Positions 24,648 through 30,989 of a stretch of DNA of 33,134 bases are shown here, one piece after another. The notes beneath the pieces are model-generated. The model searched no databases. It worked only from the letters and a program-made list of their open reading frames with translations, and was not told where the DNA came from. Both the position numbers and the translations under genes were made by a program. Within the stretch, counting starts at the first letter, position 1; each line of letters begins with the position of its first letter. The stretch comes from Schwartzia sp. (in: firmicutes) (GTDB taxonomy: Bacteria; Bacillota; Negativicutes; Selenomonadales; Selenomonadaceae): the NCBI GenBank assembly GCA_017444395.1, contig JAFSWT010000009.1, forward strand, positions 1-33,134, given 5' to 3'.

Positions 24648-24676
24648 TTGCTTGTCAGGAGAATCGGTGATAATAT
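24648..24676 (+). promoter_or_regulatory. Promoter of the AbrB/PIN pair
   Basis: TTGCTT (24648-24653), 17-base spacer, TAATAT (24671-24676), about 50 bases before the antitoxin start. Confidence 0.7.
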
Positions 24677-24728
24677 CTTCGGGTAAGGAGTTCTTACTTC
24701 ATTTTTTGCCAGAATGAAAGGAGTCCCT

Positions 24729-24995
24729 ATGAAAGTTGACGTCATAAAGGTTTCCGGCAAGGGACAGATTTCCCTGCCAACCGAAATCCGCCGGTCGCTT
24801 TCCATCGCCGACGGCGACTGCCTGGCGGTCTATGCCACTGACAAGGTGATCGTACTGAGGCCGCTGCATCTGCCGACGAAGAAGCAGTTTTCCCGTTGGC
24901 TGGACGAGGCGCAGGTGTGGGCCCGGGAGGCCGGATACGAGGAAGAGGATATAGCCGGCATCGTGAAATCAGTGAGGAGAAGGAAAAAGCAATGA
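24729..24995 (+). CDS. AbrB/MazE-type antitoxin
   Basis: 88 residues. The N-terminal 45 residues (VDVIKVSGKGQISLPTEIRRSLSIADGDCLAVYATDKVIVLRP) are a swapped-hairpin AbrB/SpoVT DNA-binding domain; GKGQISLPTEIRR is its hallmark. The C-terminal part (QFSRWLDEAQVWAREAGYEEEDIAGIVKSVRRRKKQ) is the helical toxin-binding tail. ATG 24729 follows GAAAGGAG. Its stop overlaps the start of the PIN toxin gene (ATGA), as is usual for type II pairs. It should neutralise the toxin and repress the shared promoter. Confidence 0.93.
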   Translation: MKVDVIKVSGKGQISLPTEIRRSLSIADGDCLAVYATDKVIVLRPLHLPTKKQFSRWLDEAQVWAREAGYEEEDIAGIVKSVRRRKKQ

Positions 24996-25393
24996 AAATC
25001 GTCATGGATACCGGTGTCATTCTGACGGCACTTTTCTTCGGCGGCACCTCCCGGAAGATTGTCGAGGCAGTGGCACAGAAAAAGGTGGCAGCCTATGCCA
25101 CGCGGGAAATCGTGGTGGAATACCGGGCCGCGTTGGCAAAGATGACCGCGAAAAAACCAGGTGACCTCCGCCCGGATCTCCTGTTGCCAATCACCACCCG
25201 GCTGCATATCATCGAGGAAAAACCCAAGCCCCCGTTATGCCGCCATCCCGGCGACGACAGGTTCCTGTCCTGCGCCCTGGACGCCAAAGCGGTCTATATC
25301 GTCACCGGCTTCAAGGACCTGCGGCTCCGGGGCGCGGGAAAAAGCGTCTCCATGATGACCGCCGAAGACCTCGGCCAACGGCTCAGCCTGTGA
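24992..25393 (+). CDS. PIN-domain toxin, second PIN subfamily
   Basis: 133 residues. It starts MKIVMDTGVILTALFFGGTSRKIVEAV, typical of the 'putative toxin-antitoxin PIN family' group (TIGR00305, PF13470 from memory). Further acidic residues are in EIVVEYRAAL and in HPGDDRFLSCALDAKAVYIVTG, where GDDRFL and the following TGFKDL complete the metal site. PIN toxins act as ribonucleases. The start overlaps the antitoxin stop by 4 bases, so translation is coupled. This pair belongs to a different PIN subfamily from the one at 1-291, so the window carries two unrelated PIN systems. Confidence 0.92.
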   Translation: MKIVMDTGVILTALFFGGTSRKIVEAVAQKKVAAYATREIVVEYRAALAKMTAKKPGDLRPDLLLPITTRLHIIEEKPKPPLCRHPGDDRFLSCALDAKAVYIVTGFKDLRLRGAGKSVSMMTAEDLGQRLSL

Positions 25394-25448
25394 GGAAAGC
25401 GCCGGATACGAGGCCCGGAGGCACGAGAAAAATTAATCGGTCTTCATG

Positions 25449-25493
25449 TTGACAAAGATAATCATATGCGATATTATAGGGACAATGATTTTC
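25449..25493 (+). promoter_or_regulatory. Consensus promoter with Fur-box-like half sites
   Basis: Perfect TTGACA (25449-25454), 17-base spacer, TATTAT (25472-25477). The spacer holds GATAATCAT (25457-25465), and ATGATTTTC (the inverted form of GAAAATCAT) lies at 25485-25493. Both match half sites of the ferric-uptake-regulator consensus GATAATGAT. A Fur-type repressor sitting here would block the operon when iron is plentiful; the regulator itself is not in the window. Confidence 0.7.
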
Positions 25494-25524
25494 AAATTCA
25501 CAGTCTACACAGGAGGAATGACGT

Positions 25525-25731
25525 ATGTTTTCTAAGAGCGATTTCTGGATTGGTCTGGCTGTCGGCGCGATTGCCGGTGTTTTCGGCTACCGCTTCATGC
25601 AGGAGCGCGAGCAGCAGATGATGGCGCTTTCCGGCGGCGCGCCGACGGGGCAGGTGCCGCTGGCTGAGCTGGAGCGGCAGAAAGAGGAGCTGGAAGACCT
25701 GATCGCGGCGCAGAAGGCCCAGGCGAAATAA
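25525..25731 (+). CDS. Small membrane protein, first gene of the P-type ATPase operon
   Basis: 68 residues: an N-terminal membrane span (DFWIGLAVGAIAGVFGYRFM) with glycine-rich packing, a Met/Gln-rich linker and a charged coiled-coil-like tail (VPLAELERQKEELEDLIAAQKAQAK). ATG 25525 follows AGGAGGAAT. It is first behind the Fur-like promoter and is separated from the next gene by a hairpin terminator, so it is probably made in excess over the downstream proteins. Function unknown; small hydrophobic-helix proteins also head ferrosome loci, which is the comparison I suggest. Confidence 0.85.
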   Translation: MFSKSDFWIGLAVGAIAGVFGYRFMQEREQQMMALSGGAPTGQVPLAELERQKEELEDLIAAQKAQAK

Positions 25732-25740
25732 TTGGTAAGG

Positions 25741-25777
25741 AAAGGAGACTGCCTGACGAAAGACAGTCTCCTTTTTT
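25741..25777 (+). terminator. Intercistronic terminator in the ATPase operon
   Basis: Stem AAAGGAGACTG (25741-25751) with CAGTCTCCTTT (25764-25774), then T-run. It lies between the small membrane protein and the rest of the operon, so only part of the transcripts should read through. Confidence 0.85.
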
Positions 25778-25791
25778 GTGAGGCGAGAAGA

Positions 25792-26265
25792 ATGAAGCAG
25801 TTATCGTTGGGGCTGCCGCTTCTGGGGGCAGCGGCGGGCACACTCCTGTCGCTGGCACTGCCGTCAAAGAAGGGGCATATCGCCTGCGGTCTGGCGTGGG
25901 CGGGTCTGTCGGCGCTCCACGTCTGGCAGTACCGGAAAAAGCTCGCCCGGGATTTAAGCAGAAACGGCAGGGGGCTGTCTTTGATGGGATTTCCGCAATC
26001 GAGTCTTGAGTTTTTCCTCCGCTCGGTGGAGGTTGCCTCGTATATTCCGGGACGGGCGCGGATCTATGCCCGTGCTCTGGTAGGAAATCCCGGGCTGGCC
26101 GAGCAGGTCAGGCGGGAGATTGCCGCCGCGCCGGGCATGAAGAGCGTCCGCACGAATCTGACGACCGGCTCCCTGCTGCTGGAGTACGACCCGGCCACGC
26201 TCCGTCAGGACCCGCAGTTGGCGCGCCTGGAAGAATACATCCGTACCCATGTGAAGAAGAAATGA
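25792..26265 (+). CDS. HMA_2-like protein with N-terminal membrane segment
   Basis: 157 residues. A hydrophobic N-terminal region (about 1-45, LGLPLLGAAAGTLLSLALP and ACGLAWAGLSALHVWQYRKK) forms one or two membrane spans. It is followed by a ferredoxin-like domain of the HMA_2 kind: VASYIPGRARIYARALVGNPGLAEQV, then GMKSVRTNLTTGSLLLEYDP. The CxxC metal-binding pair of true HMA domains is absent. The same block recurs in the next protein (IPGR-x-R-x-YA-x-AL-x-GN and GSLL-x-x-Y), so the two are paralogues. ATG 25792 lies after a GAGGCGAGAAG stretch. It is likely to work with the P-type ATPase three genes on; no function is proven. Confidence 0.85.
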   Translation: MKQLSLGLPLLGAAAGTLLSLALPSKKGHIACGLAWAGLSALHVWQYRKKLARDLSRNGRGLSLMGFPQSSLEFFLRSVEVASYIPGRARIYARALVGNPGLAEQVRREIAAAPGMKSVRTNLTTGSLLLEYDPATLRQDPQLARLEEYIRTHVKKK

Positions 26266-26281
26266 GAAGGAAGGGAAATCT

Positions 26282-26863
26282 ATGTCATATATGTCCGGCG
26301 TCATGATGGGGCTGGCCTTTGGCAAGGGGCTTCGTCATATCCTGTCCGGCCGGCCGGCACCGAAGGCTACACTGCCGGCATTCGCACTGGCCCGGGCGAT
26401 TCCGGGACGGCGTCGCTACTACGCGAAGGCGCTGCTGGGGAACGAAGCTCTGGCGGCAGCGGTGGAAAAGGCGTTGACGCGTCTCGACTTCGTGGACGAG
26501 GCGCGGGCGAATCCCGTCTCGGGCAGTCTGCTCATCGTTTACCACGTCGATGAGGCGGCGATGAACGCGGTGGCGGATCGTCTTGCCAACCGCGTTTTCA
26601 CCGTCCCCATGGATGGGCCGACGCCGATGGAAGAGGCCGCCGAGGGGCTGGCTGCCATCGGTCGCCATCTGCATGGGACGTTTTGCGCCATCAGCCGCCA
26701 CCTGAAGATGGTGACGGCCGGCCTGCTGGATTTGCCGTCGCTGCTGTCGATTGTCTTCGCCGTGCGCGGCATCCGGAAAATCCTGCTGGCGAAACAGCTC
26801 CCGTCGGGGCCGCAGCTCCTCTGGTGGGCCTTTTCTCTTTTGAGAGGATGGCGGATCGCATGA
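26282..26863 (+). CDS. HMA_2-like protein with C-terminal hydrophobic helices
   Basis: 193 residues. After a short N-terminus comes the HMA_2-like block ALARAIPGRRRYYAKALLGNEALAAAV ... DEARANPVSGSLLIVYHVDE, paralogous to the preceding protein and likewise without CxxC. The C-terminal third (AAIGRHLHGTFCAISRHLKMVTAGLLDLPSLLSIVFAVRGIRKILL...) is amphipathic to hydrophobic, with a possible membrane segment. ATG 26282 follows GAAGGGAAA. Its stop overlaps the start of the P-type ATPase gene (ATGA), indicating coupled translation and probably a physical partnership. Confidence 0.85.
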   Translation: MSYMSGVMMGLAFGKGLRHILSGRPAPKATLPAFALARAIPGRRRYYAKALLGNEALAAAVEKALTRLDFVDEARANPVSGSLLIVYHVDEAAMNAVADRLANRVFTVPMDGPTPMEEAAEGLAAIGRHLHGTFCAISRHLKMVTAGLLDLPSLLSIVFAVRGIRKILLAKQLPSGPQLLWWAFSLLRGWRIA

Positions 26864-28950
26864 ACATTCGCCTGGTAAAAGCGCCGCTGGCCTCGGTACT
26901 GTCCCATGAAGCGCGGCTTCTGGCCGGTGTGCGCCTTCGCGCCGTACGGGGCGTCGTCTCCGTAGCGGCAGACGGGAACTGCCTGCGGGTATGGCATACC
27001 GGAGCACAGCTCGCGCCGGCGGCGCAACGGTTGATTCGGCGCATCCAATCGGAGGCGGCGGCCCGGGAGGCGGAGCCGACGATGGCGGATTACCGCCGCG
27101 ACGCACTTCTCTCCGTTGGCGTCTTTGCCGCCCTGAAGCTGTTGGAAAAGAACGCCCCCGCCGCTTATGAGGGGCTGCGGTTCGTCCGCAGCTTGCTGGT
27201 GCTCGGCATGGCCCGCAATCTGTTTGACAGTGGCTACGGCGGCTTTTTCCGCGACCGCCGGCCGAACGCGGACACCCTGACGGCGACGGCAGTGGCCGCG
27301 TCGGTTCTTTCCGGAAGGCCGGAGTCGAGCCTGACGCTCCTGACGCTGTCCAACGTGGCGGAAATGCTGACCAGCTACGCAGCGGAGCGGGCCCGTCGCC
27401 AGATTTCCGGTCTTTTGAACCTCAACCAACGGTATGTCTGGCGCATCGAAGGCGGCGTGGAGCGGAAGGTTCCGGTGGAAGCGCTGCAGGCGGGGGACAC
27501 AATCGCTGCCCACGCCGGCGAGATGATCTGCATTGACGGCCGGGTGCTGGCCGGCTCTGCCGCCGTGAACCAGTCCTCTATCACCGGCGAGTCAAACCCG
27601 GCACTGAAACAGGAAAAATCCCGGGTTTACGCGGGCAGCGTCGTCGAGGCGGGAGAGCTGGTCATTCTCGTGGAAAAGGTCGGGCAGGACACCTCTCTGG
27701 CCCACATCGTCCATCTTGTGGAGGAAGCCCAATCGCAGCGCGCCCCGGTACAGAACTTCGCCGACCAGATGGCGAATCTCCTGGTGCCGGTCTCGCTCAT
27801 CGGCGCCGCCGTCGTGTACGGCGCGACCCGGGACTGGCAGCGCGTACTGAACCTCCTGTTCATCGACTTTTCCTGCGGCCTGAAGCTCTCGACGGCCACA
27901 GCGATCTCCGCCGCCATTGCCTCGGCCGCGAAGAAGGGCATTCTCGTCAAGGGCGGTAACTACATCGAGGCGCTGGCGGAGGCGGACACCGTTGTCCTGG
28001 ACAAGACGGGCACGCTGACCATCGGCGTGCCGCAGATTTCCTATATCCGCACGGCGGAGGACGTCACCGAGAAGGAAACGGTCCTCCTGGCGGCGTCGGC
28101 GGAAATGCACTCCGTCCACCCGCTGGCAGTGGCCATCCAGAAATACGTCCGGCAAAAGGCCTGGGAAGTGCCGCAGCATAAGAGCTCCGCCACCGTGGTG
28201 GCCCGGGGCATGAAAGCCGTCGTGCCCGACTTTGAGGAATACAAGGGCGGCGCGGTGCTGGTAGGCAGCCGGAAGTTCATGGAGGAATCGAAGGTCAAGG
28301 GGCTCGATCGCATCGCCATAGAGGAAACGGCCCCCAACTGCATCTATGTGGCACGGGACAAGAAGCTCCTGGGCGTCATCGGCATCAACGACCCGATTCG
28401 CCCGAAGATGAAGAAGACGCTGAACCAGATGCGGCGTTGCGGCATCGACGAAATCGTCATGCTGACCGGCGACTCAAAGGAAGTCGCGGCGCAGGTGGCG
28501 CGGGACATGGACATCGACGCCTTCTACGCCGAGGTGCTGCCGGAGGAGAAAGCGGACTACGTCCGAAAGCTCAAGGAACGCGGCTGCATCATGATGGTCG
28601 GCGACGGCATCAACGACGCCCCGGCTTTGGCCTTTGCCAATGTCGGCGTCAGCCTCGGCGGGCAACAGACGGACATCGCCGCCGAATCCGGCGCGGTGAC
28701 GATCCGCTCCGAAGACCCGGAAGGGCTGATGACCGCCCTTACCATCGGGCGGCGCACCATGCGGCTGATACGGCAGAACTTCATGGCAACCATCGCCGTG
28801 AACTCCGCCGCCATGCTGCTCGGCGCCATTGGGAAAATCAACCCGCTCTGGGCCGCCATCATCCACAACACCGCGACCCTGGCGGTAGTGCTGAACAGCG
28901 CCCGCATCCTCGGCAGCGACAAGCGAAGGTTCCTGCCCCCCGGCAACTGA
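26860..28950 (+). CDS. P1B-type heavy-metal ATPase with Ser-Cys-Gly motif (FezB-like candidate)
   Basis: 696 residues. The N-terminal region (1-70) has no CxxC. The catalytic core is complete: TGES (242-245), phosphorylation site D381 in DKTGTLT, SVHPLA (about 418-423), TGDS and GDGINDAP (581-588). In the membrane segment before D381, where P1B pumps have Cys-Pro-Cys, this one reads DFSCGLKLSTATA (S338, C339, G340). The near-invariant proline is absent, which recalls the SCA-type P1B-6 group. The last span ends IIHNTATLAVVLNSARIL. The gene is translationally coupled to the HMA_2 gene before it; ATG 26848 is an alternative start. With the Fur-like promoter this suggests an iron-moving pump, possibly for an internal iron store. 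The substrate is inference. Confidence 0.92.
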   Translation: MNIRLVKAPLASVLSHEARLLAGVRLRAVRGVVSVAADGNCLRVWHTGAQLAPAAQRLIRRIQSEAAAREAEPTMADYRRDALLSVGVFAALKLLEKNAPAAYEGLRFVRSLLVLGMARNLFDSGYGGFFRDRRPNADTLTATAVAASVLSGRPESSLTLLTLSNVAEMLTSYAAERARRQISGLLNLNQRYVWRIEGGVERKVPVEALQAGDTIAAHAGEMICIDGRVLAGSAAVNQSSITGESNPALKQEKSRVYAGSVVEAGELVILVEKVGQDTSLAHIVHLVEEAQSQRAPVQNFADQMANLLVPVSLIGAAVVYGATRDWQRVLNLLFIDFSCGLKLSTATAISAAIASAAKKGILVKGGNYIEALAEADTVVLDKTGTLTIGVPQISYIRTAEDVTEKETVLLAASAEMHSVHPLAVAIQKYVRQKAWEVPQHKSSATVVARGMKAVVPDFEEYKGGAVLVGSRKFMEESKVKGLDRIAIEETAPNCIYVARDKKLLGVIGINDPIRPKMKKTLNQMRRCGIDEIVMLTGDSKEVAAQVARDMDIDAFYAEVLPEEKADYVRKLKERGCIMMVGDGINDAPALAFANVGVSLGGQQTDIAAESGAVTIRSEDPEGLMTALTIGRRTMRLIRQNFMATIAVNSAAMLLGAIGKINPLWAAIIHNTATLAVVLNSARILGSDKRRFLPPGN

Positions 28951-28966
28951 TACCAATCTCATTTAC

Positions 28967-29008
28967 CCAGCGCTCGTTAGCATCGGATAAAAAAGCATTT
29001 CTAACAGC
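28967..29008. repeat. Imperfect hairpin similar to one at the right edge
   Basis: CAGCGCTCGTTAGC and CTAACAGCGAGTCG form an imperfect inverted repeat around a TCGGATAAAAAAGCATTT loop. The words CGCTGTTAG and CTAACAGCG recur in the hairpin at 32931-32965, suggesting a small dispersed repeat. Confidence 0.5.
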
Positions 29009-29030
29009 GAGTCGTAGGATTCCCGGCCAC

Positions 29031-29078
29031 AAGAATCCCCCGCAGCCTGTCTGTGACACGGCTCCGGGGGATTCTTTC
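29031..29078 (+). terminator. Terminator after the P-type ATPase operon
   Basis: Stem AAGAATCCCCCG-C-AGCC (29031-29047) with GGCT-C-CGGGGGATTCTT (29060-29076). Confidence 0.85.
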
Positions 29079-29456
29079 GCCTGTCGGGGCTTTTCGACAC
29101 AAATGGCATCCCCAACGCTGATTTCCTTCCCGGCGCCGACCATTCAAAATTTTTTTTACGAAGCAAAAAAAAATCTGTCCCCGGAGGCAAGACCGTGGCA
29201 AATCGCCCGGACACAACCGGTTGATAATAGTTGGAGAAGAAAACACAATATCTGTTATCCGTGGTGGTTTCTCCGCCGCCTTCCGGGCTGTCACAGCGGG
29301 AAAAAAGCAGAAAAAAGGCGAGTCATTTATGAATATTTCATGAAAAAATTCTTTACTTGCCGCCGCGTTTTATATTATAATAGCTACAAAGCGGGATTCT
29401 CCGTCCCGACGCTATCATTTTCATCGTTTCCATTCGATTCATAAAGGAGGGAACGC
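29079..29456 (+). promoter_or_regulatory. Gap and promoter region of the anion transporter
   Basis: No gene is seen in this stretch. It holds an A/T hairpin (ATTTTTTTT, ACGAAGC, AAAAAAAAAT near 29150-29172), a 13-base palindrome ATGAA-TAT-TTCAT (29329-29341) and a promoter: TTTACT (29352-29357), 18-base spacer, TATAAT (29376-29381). The palindrome ends 10 bases before the -35 and is a candidate activator or repressor site. The leader to the transporter start is about 120 bases. Confidence 0.6.
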
Positions 29457-29516
29457 GTGGCAATCAAAGACAGGGTTTCATCGAATCCACGAAAAAGGAG
29501 GATGTATCGTGTTTAA
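29457..29516 (+). CDS. 19-residue basic leader peptide overlapping the transporter start
   Basis: GTG 29457 has an excellent site, AAAGGAGGG, 5-6 bases upstream, and opens a 19-codon frame reading MAIKDRVSSNPRKRRMYRV, ending in TAA. The frame carries the transporter's own ribosome binding site (AAAAAGGAGGATG) inside it and overlaps the transporter start by 8 bases. Ribosomes finishing the peptide would restart on the transporter, a common form of translational coupling. The peptide is strongly basic, with an Arg/Lys cluster near its end. No similarity is known to me, so it may act only as a coupling device. Confidence 0.5.
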   Translation: MAIKDRVSSNPRKRRMYRV

Positions 29517-30918
29517 GAGCAATTTCCAAAAGGGCCTGTTCACCGTCATCGTCGGTGTCGCGCTCTGGTTCTTCCCCGTCCCGGCGGGGCTGAAGCCTGC
29601 CGCCTGGCACATGTTCGCGATCTTCGTCGCCACCATCATCGGCTTCATCCTGCACCCGATCCCCATCGGCGGCGTGGCTCTCATCGCCGTCGGCCTTACC
29701 GGATTCTTGAAGGTCCTGAAGCCGGGCGAAGCGTTGTCGGGCTTTGGCAACGCTACCATCTGGCTCATCGTCGGCGCTTACATGTTCGCCAAAGGCTTCA
29801 TCAAGACCGGCCTCGGGCGACGTATCGCCTATGTCATCATGTCAAAGATCGCCACGAGTTCGCTGAAATTGGCCTACTCCATGACCATCACCGACTTCAT
29901 CGTCTCGCCGGCCACGCCGTCCAACACGGCCCGCGGCGGCGGCATCCTGTATCCGATCGTGCGCTCGCTCTGCACCGCCTTTGAGTCGGAGCCGGACGAG
30001 AAGACCCGCAAGAAGATCGGCAACTTCCTCATGCTGTCCACTTTCGAGTGCAACTGCGTCACCTCGTCGATGTTCCTGACGTCGGTGGCCCCGAACCTCC
30101 TGGTCGCCAAGCTGGCGAAGGACGTGACCGGCCTCGACATTTCCTGGGGCACCTACGCGCTGGCCTGCATCGTGCCGGGCATCATCGCCCTGGCTATCAC
30201 CCCGTACCTCGTCTATAAGCTGGCGCCCCCCGAACTGAAGGCAACGCCGGAAGCGCCGCAGATCGCCAAGGAAGAGCTCCAGAAGATGGGCCCGATGTCC
30301 CGCGACGAATCGGTCGTTCTCCAGGCCTTCATCGCGGCCCTCGCCATGTGGGCCACGACCTCCTTCACCGGCTTCAACGCCACCATGATCGCCCTCGTCT
30401 GCATCGGCTACATGCTGGTGCGCGGCGCCCTTGTCTGGGAAGACATCATCACCGAGAAAGGCGCCTGGGACACCCTGGTCTGGATGGGCGGTCTCATGAG
30501 CCTGGCCACCGGCCTGTCGAAGCTCAAGTTCATCGAATGGATGGCGGGCGGCATTTCCGGCAGCCTCAAGGGCATCGACCCGATGACGACCCTCGTCATC
30601 CTGGCGCTCATCAACATGTACGTACACTACGCTTTCGCGTCGCTGTCAGCCCACGTCAGCGCGGTCTATGCCGCGTTCCTGGCAGTGGCGGTAGCGGCCG
30701 GCGCACCGCCGATGCTCTCGGCCATCGTGCTGGGCTGCGAAACCGGTATCATGGGTTGCCTGACGCACTACGCGACGGGCCCCTCGCCGATCTTCTTCGG
30801 CTCGGGCTACATCACCCAGCCGGAATGGTGGAAAGTCGGCTTCATCTGCTCGATCCTCTTCATGCTCTGCTTCCTGGGTATTGGCCCGGTATGGTGGAAG
30901 GTCATCGGGCTCTGGTAA
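29509..30918 (+). CDS. DASS-family anion transporter (CitT/TtdT-like)
   Basis: 469 residues with about 12 membrane spans. It belongs to the divalent anion:Na+ symporter family, the branch of the citrate/succinate and tartrate/succinate exchangers. Typical blocks are the first substrate loop SPATPSNTARGGGILYPI, WMGGLMSLATGLSKL, and the second loop LTHYATGPSPIFFGSGYI in the CitT/TtdT form. It should import a di- or tricarboxylate such as citrate, malate or tartrate, perhaps in exchange for succinate, across the inner membrane; the exact substrate cannot be read from sequence. GTG 29509 follows AAAAAGGAGG. No citrate lyase or dehydratase genes are adjacent, and a strong terminator follows. Confidence 0.93.
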   Translation: MFKSNFQKGLFTVIVGVALWFFPVPAGLKPAAWHMFAIFVATIIGFILHPIPIGGVALIAVGLTGFLKVLKPGEALSGFGNATIWLIVGAYMFAKGFIKTGLGRRIAYVIMSKIATSSLKLAYSMTITDFIVSPATPSNTARGGGILYPIVRSLCTAFESEPDEKTRKKIGNFLMLSTFECNCVTSSMFLTSVAPNLLVAKLAKDVTGLDISWGTYALACIVPGIIALAITPYLVYKLAPPELKATPEAPQIAKEELQKMGPMSRDESVVLQAFIAALAMWATTSFTGFNATMIALVCIGYMLVRGALVWEDIITEKGAWDTLVWMGGLMSLATGLSKLKFIEWMAGGISGSLKGIDPMTTLVILALINMYVHYAFASLSAHVSAVYAAFLAVAVAAGAPPMLSAIVLGCETGIMGCLTHYATGPSPIFFGSGYITQPEWWKVGFICSILFMLCFLGIGPVWWKVIGLW

Positions 30919-30928
30919 ATGCACAAAC

Positions 30929-30963
30929 AAAAAAGAGCGGTCCATCAGGGATCGCTCTTTTTT
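30929..30963. terminator. Terminator between the transporter and the DUF3298 gene
   Basis: Stem AAAAAAGAGCG (30929-30939) with CGCTCTTTTTT (30953-30963). A- and T-runs on both sides let it serve both convergent genes. Confidence 0.9.
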
Positions 30964-30989
30964 ATTGTTCTTTTGGCGCCCAACGGCAA

